From Bacteroidales bacterium (GTDB lineage: Bacteria; Bacteroidota; Bacteroidia; Bacteroidales; WCHB1-69): a DNA stretch of 50,996 nucleotides. The stretch is from the NCBI GenBank assembly GCA_017540505.1, contig JAFYAW010000011.1, positions 1-50,996 of the forward strand, in the 5' to 3' direction. Shown here piece by piece: positions 43,044-50,996 of this stretch (position 1 is its first letter; each line of letters opens with the position of its first letter). A program made the position numbers and the translations under genes. The notes beneath the pieces are model-generated. The model was not told where the DNA came from, did not search any database, and worked only from the letters and a program-made list of their open reading frames with translations.

Positions 43044-44180
43044 CTATTTGGATCGGGTATTTTTCAATGCATGGAACAGAAGGTTCCGACGGGTGTCGTT
43101 TTTCAGCATCGTCAACAGGCTTTGCTGCGATTTGGAGGTGCGCCCTGTCACACGGTGAAGGATTCTCTTAAAGAAGATTTGGGTTCGGGTTGCCAATGGC
43201 AGACGGGCATCGAAACGCTCAATGATGGGGAACTCTTGGGTGGCGGCCAGCTTTTGCACAGCCTCTTGGAGGTAACGGTCATAGGCTGGAGCATCGTGCA
43301 GGTAATGGCATAGCTGCTCATTGTGCCGCTGCCGTTCTTCGGTCTTGTCAATGGAGATTCTCCTATTGGCGCTATTCAGCGTGTCCACGGTCTCGAAGGT
43401 GAGCTGTCCGTCGCGGAGGTTCCCGATAACACAAAGTCCTTCGTACCAGTGTGGTTTGTCAGCTTTGAAGTCGGGGTCTTTCTGGCTGTTGAAGAAGAAG
43501 TTGCCTAGACTGTAGAAGATGGTTTTGCCCTTGTAGGTTTCCCATCCTTGCGGGCAGTGGGGATGCGTGCCGATAATCGCGTCGGCACCGTAGTCGATAA
43601 GGTCGCGGTAGCGTGCGATGGTCTCCGGCATGGGCACGTCAAGGTATTCGATGCCGTCGTGCGGCAGCATGAACAGGAAATCCACCTCTTTTTTCGCCGC
43701 CATAATGTCGTGGTTCACACGTAAGTCGTTGAGGTAGGCGCAAGCCAAACCGTCGTGAGGCTCGAGTTGGTCGAAAACACCGTGCTTCGCCGCAAAGCAT
43801 AATGCCATAAAGCCGATTTTCACCCCTTTGATTTCCACTATCTTAACCTTGTAGGCATCTTCATAGCTGCCCGACCCGAAGGTGCGGTGCCCCAAGGCGG
43901 CTGCCGTTTTCAGGAAGCCCTCTTCCCCGCAGTCGAAGATGTGGTTGTTGGCCATCGGGAAAAGATTGAAACCTAAGGAGGACAGGAACGCGGGCGCATC
44001 GTCGTTTTGGTGAATCGTGACGTGCGGCTGTGCCGGTTCCGGCATCAGAGGCGCCTCAAAGTTGATGACTCGCAGGTCGCAACTATCCAACAGGGCCTTC
44101 AAATCCTCGGAAACGGAGATGTGGGCGGTGGATGGTTTGGAGCAGAAGTCTCCGGCGAAAAAGATTCGGATGTTTTCCAT
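43044..44180 (-). CDS. CapA-family metallophosphatase-like protein
   Basis: 378 residues from the ATG before ENIRIFFAGDF; the 64 in-frame codons upstream run over the next gene and have no Met with a family match. Metal-ligand motifs: FFAGDFCS (about 7-14), INFEAPL (about 40), ANNHIFDCG (about 80-88), PHDGIEYLD and GTHPHCPQG (about 215). CapA of Bacillus takes part in poly-gamma-glutamate export. Such proteins recur in Bacteroidetes polysaccharide loci with unproved function. No signal peptide is visible. Confidence 0.87.
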   Translation of the reverse strand: MENIRIFFAGDFCSKPSTAHISVSEDLKALLDSCDLRVINFEAPLMPEPAQPHVTIHQNDDAPAFLSSLGFNLFPMANNHIFDCGEEGFLKTAAALGHRTFGSGSYEDAYKVKIVEIKGVKIGFMALCFAAKHGVFDQLEPHDGLACAYLNDLRVNHDIMAAKKEVDFLFMLPHDGIEYLDVPMPETIARYRDLIDYGADAIIGTHPHCPQGWETYKGKTIFYSLGNFFFNSQKDPDFKADKPHWYEGLCVIGNLRDGQLTFETVDTLNSANRRISIDKTEERQRHNEQLCHYLHDAPAYDRYLQEAVQKLAATQEFPIIERFDARLPLATRTQIFFKRILHRVTGRTSKSQQSLLTMLKNDTRRNLLFHALKNTRSK

Positions 44181-44190
44181 TGCGGTAGAT

Positions 44191-45084
44191 TTATCGGTTG
44201 TTTGGCGGTGGAAGGATGGTTTTCTGACCGAAAAGCAGGTCGGTTTCCGGCAGTCGTCCCCGGTCGAAACCGCCACCAGGCGTGAAGGTGAGTTCGCCGA
44301 AGTACGGCTGTCCTTTTTCCAGATAGAAGTCGGCGCGCACGAACGGGAAAGGCTTGGAGAGTTTTTCCGCATAGTCGAAAAGCTGGTCTATACCCTCCGG
44401 TTTGGGCAGAGTGAAACCCTCCGGAGCCGCCTTGCCCTGCCGATTCAGCCGTTGCAGTTGCCAATGGCGGTCAAAAAAGTAGAAATCCGGTTTTTGCTGC
44501 GTCCCCCTGCCGATACAGCACAGGACATAGAGGGCTTCCCCATTGAAACAGTAGAATTTATAATCTACGGGCGAATGACCGTCTTCTGTTTCGATAAACT
44601 GTTCACACAACAGGCGTTTTGGGAAGTCGTATTGTGGTTCGGCGGCTATCAGATGGAATTTTATCTTCTCAAAGCGGTTTAAGTCGCGGATAGTGGCTGG
44701 GATATCCAGTTTTGTTTTGTCGGGGCATATGACGTTGCCTCCGCAGCCGAAGTTCCACTTCAGCACAAATTTTTCGGGCAGCTCGTCCCAGTTGATTTCC
44801 GATGCGTGATGATATGTTTTTATCAGCGGATTCAGGATATGCTCCAATCCGCAATCCTTCACGTATTTGCGCACACGGTACTTGTCGGCGCATTGTTTTA
44901 CCAACTCATTGTCCTTGTAGTAGTTGAGTTTCATCCATTGGATCTTTTCGTCCAAGGTTTGCGGGTTGTCAAGGTTCAATTTCCGATGATGGTAGATCCG
45001 AAACAGGGTGCGCACACTCAATTCGGGCGACAAGGTCGTCAGCAGGTAGCGAAATGCGAGGTTTGTTTTGGAACGGAATTCCAT
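44191..45084 (-). CDS. TupA-like ATP-grasp enzyme
   Basis: 297 residues. The start NLDNPQTLDEKIQWMKL (about 37-53), ADKYRVRKYV and FVLKWNFGCGGN (about 106-117, phosphate loop) fit the TupA-like ATP-grasp family. The metal-binding end shows KPFPFVRADFYLEKGQPYFGELTFTPGGG (about 243-271). Such enzymes join a carboxylate to an amine with ATP; TupA is named for teichuronopeptide synthesis. It is the first of three ATP-grasp genes in a row and may attach an amino acid or similar group to the polysaccharide. Confidence 0.85.
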   Translation of the reverse strand: MEFRSKTNLAFRYLLTTLSPELSVRTLFRIYHHRKLNLDNPQTLDEKIQWMKLNYYKDNELVKQCADKYRVRKYVKDCGLEHILNPLIKTYHHASEINWDELPEKFVLKWNFGCGGNVICPDKTKLDIPATIRDLNRFEKIKFHLIAAEPQYDFPKRLLCEQFIETEDGHSPVDYKFYCFNGEALYVLCCIGRGTQQKPDFYFFDRHWQLQRLNRQGKAAPEGFTLPKPEGIDQLFDYAEKLSKPFPFVRADFYLEKGQPYFGELTFTPGGGFDRGRLPETDLLFGQKTILPPPNNR

Positions 45085-45105
45085 ATATAATTGATTTTTA
45101 TGTGT

Positions 45106-46197
45106 TTACCAATATTCGTTTCGGGAATTATTCTTTTTGTAGGTTTCTTGGATGATATGTTCGGTGTACTCTCCGAAGGCGGGCCCATTGGCCGTTTGGC
45201 TAAGGTCGGGGTTGGCGTTCCATTCAATGAAGATGGGCGTGCCATCCTTGCCCACAGCGAAATCCCAAGCCGCAATGTTGAAGTAGGGCAGGCGATAATG
45301 CAACCGTTTGGCGGTTTCCACCACTTGGTCGAAGCTGGGTATGGCGTAGCCATCCAGCGTAACGCCAACATCGGTTTTTTCCACCATGTCGTTGCCCGGT
45401 GCGCCGTAAGCGTATTTTGCCAGTGTGCCGTCAGGATTGATGCGGGCGCTGATGCCGCCGGAACTTTCGTTGTCAATCACCTGATCCTTCTGCCCGATGC
45501 GGATGACCGCATAGAGAAGGATGATCTCCATATCCGAACGGTAAGTCAACAGCCGTATGGTGTTGGCAGAGGTGGGATTCAAGGCACTCATGGCCTCGTG
45601 TTGTTCGATAACTTCTTGAACCAGAAAATCTTGCCCGTAGGAATCGAATACATCTCCGATGGTTTTCCCTTCTATGTCGGTGACTCCGTCTTGAACGCTG
45701 ATCTTGCGCACGCCGTGGCCGCGTGTGGACATGGAGGGCTTGATGATAGCCGATGCTAAGTTGCGGCATATCTCTTCGGCTTCCGCCTTCGTAATGGCTC
45801 GTCCGTCCGCATAATAGTAACCGTTCAGGTTTTGGATGAAAATTTTAGGTTGCTTCACATCTGGAAAGAGCATCTCGGAAATGTTTTTGTCGGCGTAGGC
45901 CTCCATCATCCAGAATTGGTTCATCCTGCCGATCAGTTCGGTGCGGTACAAGCTGAGTGGGATGTATTTTTTGGAATACTCATTGGTCCTGGAATAGAGG
46001 AACTTGTGCCAGATCAGCGGCACGCGGTGCCCGGTGAGCTGTTTGTAGTAGGCCTGTATCTCCTTCTTCTGTGCGCGTGTCAGCTCCCGGCGCACATGCA
46101 GTTTATGGTATTTTCGGGTTAGCTCCGACACAAAGGAGTGTATGGACACCTGTTTGGTGATTTTGGCAAGGCAGCGTTTGTACAGATTCATGAACAT
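45106..46197 (-). CDS. ATP-grasp enzyme, sugar-transfer-associated type (copy 1)
   Basis: 363 residues. ATP-grasp signs: AIIKPSMSTRGHGV (about 150-163), LVQEVIEQHEAM, and the family line ALNPTSANTIRLLTYRS (about 206-222). The last part, AAWDFAVGKDGTPIFIEWNANPDLS (about 310-334), carries the metal ligands. The family is the ATP-grasp group found near glycosyltransferases (PF14397 type). It differs clearly from the TupA-like neighbour but is a homologue of the next gene. Confidence 0.85.
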   Translation of the reverse strand: MFMNLYKRCLAKITKQVSIHSFVSELTRKYHKLHVRRELTRAQKKEIQAYYKQLTGHRVPLIWHKFLYSRTNEYSKKYIPLSLYRTELIGRMNQFWMMEAYADKNISEMLFPDVKQPKIFIQNLNGYYYADGRAITKAEAEEICRNLASAIIKPSMSTRGHGVRKISVQDGVTDIEGKTIGDVFDSYGQDFLVQEVIEQHEAMSALNPTSANTIRLLTYRSDMEIILLYAVIRIGQKDQVIDNESSGGISARINPDGTLAKYAYGAPGNDMVEKTDVGVTLDGYAIPSFDQVVETAKRLHYRLPYFNIAAWDFAVGKDGTPIFIEWNANPDLSQTANGPAFGEYTEHIIQETYKKNNSRNEYW

Positions 46198-46209
46198 GGC
46201 GGTCGGATA

Positions 46210-47352
46210 TTAGGGTCTTTCGATGATTTTTTGAAGATGTTTTATAGACATAGTATGGGGTAAGCGTCCGAAGTCGTATTTTTTTCCGGTTTTTTCCCAA
46301 GCAAAATAGCAGTCGCGGATTTCCTGCCGCCAACCTTTACGGATGAAGTATTGGCCGGTGCGGTCCCAGAAGTCGTTAACCTCAATCACGACAGGCCCAT
46401 TGTTGGTAATGGCGATGTCCCAACCGGCGGCTTTGATGAAGGGCAGCGCTTGCTGGAATTTCAGCACCTCTTTCTTGATGTCCTGCCAATCATGAATCTG
46501 TACCCCGTTTATGGGATTTCCGCTATCGGGATGCACGTCAATGTCGCGGATGTTTTGCCAACCGTCATATTGGATGGCGTATTGCAATGTGCCGGTTTCG
46601 GTGTCAATGCAGGCATCCACGTTACCGCCACCCCCGGCATTGTCCACGCACTTGCCAGCCCGCCCGATTTTCGTGAAGGTGGCGATGATGCGCGCCTCCC
46701 CGTCGGGATATAGCAAGGTCATAAAGCGCACCGTGTTGACCGAGCTGGCATTCAAGGAGGCCATCTGGTCGGTTTGCACCACAATGCTTTCGAAGATTAG
46801 AGGTTCGTCGGCCAGCAGCTCGGACAATCGCGTCACGTTCCCGTTAAAAAGATGCAGCATGGCGTCCTCCTCTAGATGTTCAATCGAGTTGACAACAAGC
46901 ACGTTGTCTCCATGGGAGCTTTCGGTGGTTTTGATGACGCATTTTTGTACCCCTTTTTCGCGCAATATTCTGCAAATGCCGGATGTTGAGTGGGAAACGT
47001 TTTCCGATTCAACGCTTCCTTCCGGTTGGTAATAGGCATATAATTCGGAAGTCCGGATGCCGGCATTCTGCATTAGGGTGTGTGCCACGTATTTGTTGCG
47101 GGAAAGGATGTAGTATTTGTTGGGGTTCAGATAATCCAGATAGTAGCATTGTTCATTTATGCCAAGAAACTGTTGACGGAAGGCCTCGCTCCGGTTATAC
47201 ATGGAGAATTGGTCATATTCCTCCAACGTGATGCCTCTTTTCTTGTGAAGATGGAAATAGTCGCGCAATACGGGCAACCGTTTTCCTGCAGGATAGCGGT
47301 GCAAGCAGTTGCCCAGATGCTTTATTTTTCGATATATAGTGTTAATTATCAT
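46210..47352 (-). CDS. ATP-grasp enzyme, sugar-transfer-associated type (copy 2)
   Basis: 380 residues. Same family as its neighbour: CVIKTTESSHGDNVLVV (about 137-153), SLNASSVNTVRFMTLLYPDG (about 201-220), NAGGGGNVDACIDTETG and AAGWDIAITNNGPVVIEVNDFWD (about 316-338). Identity to copy 1 is low apart from motifs, so the pair is an old duplication or two separate recruitments with different substrates. Twelve bases separate the two genes. Confidence 0.85.
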   Translation of the reverse strand: MIINTIYRKIKHLGNCLHRYPAGKRLPVLRDYFHLHKKRGITLEEYDQFSMYNRSEAFRQQFLGINEQCYYLDYLNPNKYYILSRNKYVAHTLMQNAGIRTSELYAYYQPEGSVESENVSHSTSGICRILREKGVQKCVIKTTESSHGDNVLVVNSIEHLEEDAMLHLFNGNVTRLSELLADEPLIFESIVVQTDQMASLNASSVNTVRFMTLLYPDGEARIIATFTKIGRAGKCVDNAGGGGNVDACIDTETGTLQYAIQYDGWQNIRDIDVHPDSGNPINGVQIHDWQDIKKEVLKFQQALPFIKAAGWDIAITNNGPVVIEVNDFWDRTGQYFIRKGWRQEIRDCYFAWEKTGKKYDFGRLPHTMSIKHLQKIIERP

Positions 47353-47356
47353 ATTG

Positions 47357-48106
47357 TTACAGGTGAGCTCTGGTATATCCGTATTGCTTGTCCAGTTCTT
47401 TTTCCCGTTTCACGTCAAAAATCCGGTGAAATCCGGTCGCCTTTACGGAGGCGGGCGCGCCGGCAAGCAGAGAGTCGGGTTCTATATTGGAAAAGTCTTT
47501 GTTTATCAAACTGTTGGATGCTATGATACTTTGGCTTGGCACCACCGATCCTTTGGAAATGGTTACCCTGTTGCCCACCCAGATGTTGTCGCCTAAGGTG
47601 ATGGGTTTGGTGAGCGGGGGGACTTGGTTGCCCTTGTGGGTGAGCTCGATGTAATGGAAGGAGGAGTCCATGATTTGGATGTCCCAGGCCATACGCACGT
47701 TGCGCCCGATGGTGATGCGGTCAAAGCAGAAAATGCGGATGTTTGTGCCGAAAATGCCGTCGCGTCCGCCAATTTCCAATGTGGCGTTGTCTGCCACCAG
47801 CACGTAGGAGCCTTGCATGAATTTGATGGGCCCATGAATGATCATCGTGCCCGACAGTGTCCAGATGCACTTCTGTACCGCTGTGGCGATGTAGTAGTCC
47901 CGCTTCCCGATTTTCACCATCCCGGAATAGATATTGTCCGTGTCCAAAATGATTTTCCCGGTCATCCGCCTGAACTCAGCTCTGCCATAGACGTATAGGG
48001 GCAACCGGATGGCCTGTCGGAATGGCAGCATCTTGAAATTCAACCACAACGTCTTGATGAGGTTGGTTTTGAAGAGAATATGGAAAAACAGTTTTATATG
48101 ACTCAT
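47357..48106 (-). CDS. Acyltransferase of the left-handed beta-helix (hexapeptide) type
   Basis: 249 residues. Hexapeptide repeats run through the centre: FGTNIRIFCF, IGRNVRMAWDIQIMDSS and LGDNIWVGNRVTISKGSVVPSQSIIASNSLI (about 172-203). It likely adds an acetyl or other acyl group to a sugar of the surface polysaccharide. The start ATG overlaps the stop of the flippase gene (ATGA), so translation is coupled. Confidence 0.9.
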   Translation of the reverse strand: MSHIKLFFHILFKTNLIKTLWLNFKMLPFRQAIRLPLYVYGRAEFRRMTGKIILDTDNIYSGMVKIGKRDYYIATAVQKCIWTLSGTMIIHGPIKFMQGSYVLVADNATLEIGGRDGIFGTNIRIFCFDRITIGRNVRMAWDIQIMDSSFHYIELTHKGNQVPPLTKPITLGDNIWVGNRVTISKGSVVPSQSIIASNSLINKDFSNIEPDSLLAGAPASVKATGFHRIFDVKREKELDKQYGYTRAHL

Positions 48107-49551
48107 TTCTTCAGTTTGCTTAATAGAATTTCTTTATACGTTTGATATCCTTCCATTTTGCTGGCAATGGAGAACAGCCAGTACAGACCGACAAACAGAA
48201 TGATTTGGATGAACATTACCCAATAGGGATGCAGGGGGATGTGCAATCCGATGAAATAGACGGCAAGACCTATGATGGCGGTGCCCAAGTAGCAGAATCC
48301 CACATCTTTGATCTGTTTTATCAGTCCGTATCCGATGAGTTTTCCATTTACTATAGCATTGATGATAAAGGAGATATATCCAACGGAGGTTACCGCCCAA
48401 AGCAGTCCGTAAATGCCGAATTGGAATCCGGCCACGATGAGTCCGATACCGATGAGGCGCTTGGACAGTTGGACGATGAAGTAGATAGTGCTTTTTCCTA
48501 ATGATTTTATGACATTGGTGTTCAATGTATTGAGTGTGTAAATCATGCTGGATACACACAAAATCTGGAAGTAGGGGGCGGCGGTGATCCATTTGGCACC
48601 ATAAAGAAGCGTGATGAGAGGTTGCGCAACGACCATCATCAGCACCATGAGCGGGAAGTTGAGGTAGGTGATGGCTTTGATGTTTTTGCGCACACCCGCT
48701 AAAAGTTTCTCTTTGTCATCTTGAAGGGCCGAAAATACGGGGAAGGAGACTTCATTGACAATGGCGGACAGGGAATTGGTGGGCACTTCTTCCAGTTTTT
48801 TCGCCTGTGTGAAATAACCTAAGTCTTTGGCGGAGTAGAACTTGCCGATAATCAGGCTTTGCAGGTTGGTGTAAATGGTTTCCACGAGGGAGGAGAGCAG
48901 CATAAGTCCGCCGAAGCTGAAGAGCTCTTTCAGCGACTGGAAGCTGAACTCCAGGGTGGGTCGCCAGGTGCTCATTTTCCAGAGCAGCATCACGCTCACC
49001 AGTGCGCTCACTAACGCGGAAACCACGAGACTCCAGACGCCGTAGCCTAAAAAGGCCATGATGATGGCCACCGTTACGCCGCACAATGCGGAGACGATGT
49101 TCCGTATGGAGAGCTCCTTGAACCGCAATTGCTTCTGCAGCTGGTTGGATTGGACAATGGCAAACGATTGGATAAACAGGACGATACTTTGCACCCGGAG
49201 CACGCTTTTCAGTAGCGGAATGTCGTAGAATCTGGCGATGGCGGGAGCGGAGAAATAGAGGATGACATAGAAAATGAGCGACATCACCAGGTTCCAGTAG
49301 AACACGGTGGTGTAGTCGATATGGGTGGGCTCTTTTTTCTGGATGAGGGCTTGTCCCAGACCGCCGCTGATGAAGATGCTGGAGATGGCGATGAAAACAT
49401 AGAGCATGCCGATGCAGCCGAAGTCGTCGGGCATAAGCAGGCGGGCGAGCACGATGTTGGAGAGGAAAGAGATCCCTACCGTGCCGACACGTCCGATGCC
49501 GCTCCACAGCATTCCGGAAATGGTCTTCTGTTTCAAGTCGCCGTCAGCCAT
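48103..49551 (-). CDS. Wzx-like oligosaccharide flippase
   Basis: 482 residues with about 13-14 hydrophobic helices spread over the whole length. The start SGMLWSGIGRVGTVGISFLSNIVLARLL and DFGCIGMLYVF match the polysaccharide export proteins of the MOP superfamily. It should flip the lipid-linked repeat unit across the inner membrane. With the polymerase-like domain at 40704-43004 it gives the two membrane steps of a Wzx/Wzy pathway. Confidence 0.9.
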   Translation of the reverse strand: MADGDLKQKTISGMLWSGIGRVGTVGISFLSNIVLARLLMPDDFGCIGMLYVFIAISSIFISGGLGQALIQKKEPTHIDYTTVFYWNLVMSLIFYVILYFSAPAIARFYDIPLLKSVLRVQSIVLFIQSFAIVQSNQLQKQLRFKELSIRNIVSALCGVTVAIIMAFLGYGVWSLVVSALVSALVSVMLLWKMSTWRPTLEFSFQSLKELFSFGGLMLLSSLVETIYTNLQSLIIGKFYSAKDLGYFTQAKKLEEVPTNSLSAIVNEVSFPVFSALQDDKEKLLAGVRKNIKAITYLNFPLMVLMMVVAQPLITLLYGAKWITAAPYFQILCVSSMIYTLNTLNTNVIKSLGKSTIYFIVQLSKRLIGIGLIVAGFQFGIYGLLWAVTSVGYISFIINAIVNGKLIGYGLIKQIKDVGFCYLGTAIIGLAVYFIGLHIPLHPYWVMFIQIILFVGLYWLFSIASKMEGYQTYKEILLSKLKK

Positions 49552-49568
49552 TGTTTTAGCGTCTTATG

Positions 49569-50780
49569 TTATTCATCGCCTTTTGCAAACGGTTCCAAAT
49601 AGGCGAAATGTGGGGTCAGTTTCCCGTCTTCAAGGATGGTAGCGCGCTGGATGATGTTGGAGTGCTCGCGTTTTAGCAATGGGACGAGCACATGCTGCAT
49701 CAGCATGTCGCCGAAATAGGCGCTGGTGTCAAGGGCTAAGGCGTTGGGGCAGGTGTCCACGGCCATAACCGAAATGTTGCTATCGTTGGAGAACGCAGGT
49801 TCTTCTTTGCTGGTTTGCGGGTTGTAGTCGTAAAAGGGATCATTGTGGGTGGAGGCGCGGAGGGTGCTCTTGATGCTGCCTTGTATGTCGCAGGTCACAT
49901 CCCCGATGAAACGGATGCGCAGGGTGGGGTCGGCCAGGTCTTCTTGGCTGAGGTAAACGGGGGCCTCCGGAGCCCAGAAGTGGGCGGAAACCAAAACATC
50001 GGCTTTGCGGGCCCAGCGCATGAAGTCGCTGCGATAGGTGGTGGGGTGGTGGATGAAATCGTCCCAGGAGAACTCTTCTCCGTCGTTGCGGGTCACGAGG
50101 CGGTCGGCGTCTGCCGAGCAGAACGAGAGTGCGTTGACGGGGCCGTCTGCGAGAAACTGCTCTTCAGTGAGGCGGACGGCTCCAATGGTTTCAAGGATGT
50201 GCTGTGCGCCGTGCGAGACACGCCCGTTGCCGGTAACCAGCACCTTGATGTGGGGCAATTCCACGGATTTAAGTGCTTGTGTGAGTTTTTCCAAGGTGAA
50301 GTGCTTGTCGGGCTTGGGCAGCTCATAGAGATGATGCCGGAGGCCATAGCCGCGCAGCGTGTAATAAGTGCCCACGATGCCCGCCCACCAGCCGAACGCA
50401 CATACGCGACGGTTGTCGTCATCCACTAAGTACTCGTAATCCGAGAAGGTGATGCGCTTGGCCATCAGGGTCTGCAGCAGCGGACGGTTGTATGCCTGCA
50501 TCTTGGCAATGTGCCCGAAGAAGAAGTAGTGCTTGTTCGGGATGAGCGTGCGGATGTCCGCCTCCTTAATGCCGAACAGGATATCGCAATCGTCCACATT
50601 GTCCGTTACCCGCACCCCTGCCTTTCGGTAGGTCTCGTCGGAATACGCGCGTATGTCACTCGACTGCACGACAAACTCATCCTGCGGAAAACTGCGTTGC
50701 AGTTCGGCTAAATGGCTGGGTGTCAGCGCTACGCGGTTGTCTTCGGGGATCTTCGTTTCTCTGATAAGTCCGATTTTCAT
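49569..50780 (-). CDS. NAD(P)-dependent oxidoreductase, alanine/saccharopine dehydrogenase-like
   Basis: 403 residues. The N-terminal domain MKIGLIRETKIPEDNRVALTP matches the alanine dehydrogenase/transhydrogenase N-terminal family. The nucleotide-binding loop is VLVTGNGRVSHGAQHIL (about 180-196), and the second half has VSAHFWAPEAP and ADPTLRIRFIGDVTCD. The form is closer to saccharopine dehydrogenases of the Lys1 type than to alanine dehydrogenase. The substrate is unknown. It lies 17 bases before the flippase gene, so it may be part of the polysaccharide transcript, perhaps as its first gene. Confidence 0.83.
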   Translation of the reverse strand: MKIGLIRETKIPEDNRVALTPSHLAELQRSFPQDEFVVQSSDIRAYSDETYRKAGVRVTDNVDDCDILFGIKEADIRTLIPNKHYFFFGHIAKMQAYNRPLLQTLMAKRITFSDYEYLVDDDNRRVCAFGWWAGIVGTYYTLRGYGLRHHLYELPKPDKHFTLEKLTQALKSVELPHIKVLVTGNGRVSHGAQHILETIGAVRLTEEQFLADGPVNALSFCSADADRLVTRNDGEEFSWDDFIHHPTTYRSDFMRWARKADVLVSAHFWAPEAPVYLSQEDLADPTLRIRFIGDVTCDIQGSIKSTLRASTHNDPFYDYNPQTSKEEPAFSNDSNISVMAVDTCPNALALDTSAYFGDMLMQHVLVPLLKREHSNIIQRATILEDGKLTPHFAYLEPFAKGDE

Positions 50781-50821
50781 AATATGTTAAAGCGTATTTT
50801 TACCCATTATAATATACGGGG

Positions 50822-50854
50822 CAAAGATACAAAAAAAAAGTCGTAGAGACGCAA
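50822..50854 (-). promoter_or_regulatory. Candidate promoter of the oxidoreductase and polysaccharide genes
   Basis: TATCTTTG (50829-50822) on the minus strand with TTG (50854-50852) 22 bases upstream, slightly wider than the best spacing. It lies 41 bases before the ATG. It may drive the whole run of genes down to the GT2. Confidence 0.5.
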
Positions 50855-50916
50855 TGCATTGAGTTCACTGAAAAAGTCCCCCTCCCTCCCCAAAAAATAA
50901 ACATCATTTAGCAATA

Positions 50917-50955
50917 ACATCTGCGGTCTATCTTTCAAACACCGCAGATGTTTTT
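50917..50955 (+). terminator. Strong hairpin with T run and no gene upstream
   Basis: An 11-pair perfect stem ACATCTGCGGT / ACCGCAGATGT with a 13-base loop, then TTTTT on the plus strand. On the minus strand the sequence after the stem is TATTGC, so it fits rightward transcription better. No plus-strand gene lies to its left. Confidence 0.7.
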
Positions 50956-50996
50956 GTTGGTTTTTTTATCAAAGCACTTGGTTAATTAACTGATTT

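Larger units (their letters stand above)
50781..50996. other. Right-edge intergenic region, 216 bases
   Basis: It holds the promoter of the oxidoreductase gene and a strong hairpin terminator pointing rightwards, described separately. I see no credible coding region. Confidence 0.6.

Noticed and set aside
44181-44372. A 64-codon upstream extension of the CapA-like protein
   Set aside because: It overlaps the 3' half of the TupA-like gene in another frame and has no match to the family.
1-50996. CRISPR array, prophage, insertion sequence or integrative element
   Set aside because: No spaced repeats, transposase, integrase, phage structural or conjugation genes were seen on either strand, and neither tRNA gene is flanked by an integrase.

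Overview
The window looks like chromosomal DNA of an anaerobic or microaerophilic member of the Bacteroidales (phylum Bacteroidota). Four things point there. The promoters match the Bacteroidetes form (TTTG/TTG, about 19 nt, TAnnTTTG). The primary sigma factor is the short 286-residue type. Type IX secretion/gliding genes are present (porQ, gldD, and a secreted nuclease with a C-terminal sorting domain). The proteome also includes a GT117/DUF2723 giant membrane protein, an S46 dipeptidyl peptidase and a rubrerythrin. No phage, insertion sequence, CRISPR array or rRNA operon was seen, and most genes are housekeeping or envelope genes.

Layout. 1-4851: an AAA/DUF4143 ATPase cut by the window edge, a membrane-anchored Ser/Thr kinase divergent from a small HTH-like protein, tRNA-Asn, and a YitT-type membrane protein. 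4889-14615 (minus strand): envelope and housekeeping genes (LpxH, a GT9 heptosyltransferase-like enzyme, an acyltransferase, shikimate kinase, ElbB, a DUF2723 membrane protein, PheS, a cyclophilin lipoprotein). 14769-17102 (plus strand): porQ and a DegT-family aminotransferase. 17243-19890 (minus strand): an ECF sigma factor operon with a small anti-sigma-like membrane protein and exported proteins. The same two-part promoter-like element lies before the sigma gene and before the last lipoprotein gene. 20026-23380 (plus strand): phosphate acyltransferase, diadenylate cyclase CdaA, rubrerythrin, lipoate-protein ligase; then tRNA-Cys.

23635-36119 (minus strand) is a long run: RlmD, NadD, a HAD phosphatase, RfbC, a ClC protein with CBS domains, a DPP7-like peptidase, LspA, a DksA-like protein without cysteines, a T9SS-sorted nuclease, GldD, the primary sigma factor RpoD and a single-PDZ HtrA protease. 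Several of these serve lipoprotein or outer-membrane biogenesis. Divergently, 36244-38022 carries rplU, rpmA and holA.

38150-50780 (minus strand) starts with a fusion of an APH-like phosphotransferase to the C-terminal domain of RapZ. It continues into a cell-surface polysaccharide locus: a GT2, a polymerase/ligase-like membrane domain fused to a GT4, a CapA-like protein, three consecutive ATP-grasp enzymes (one TupA-like, two of the sugar-transfer-associated type), a left-handed beta-helix acyltransferase, a Wzx-like flippase and an alanine/saccharopine-dehydrogenase-like enzyme. The strongest leads for new biology are the run of three ATP-grasp genes, the polymerase-GT4 fusion and the self-contained ECF regulon with its duplicated promoter. 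No plainly unprecedented system could be proven from sequence alone.
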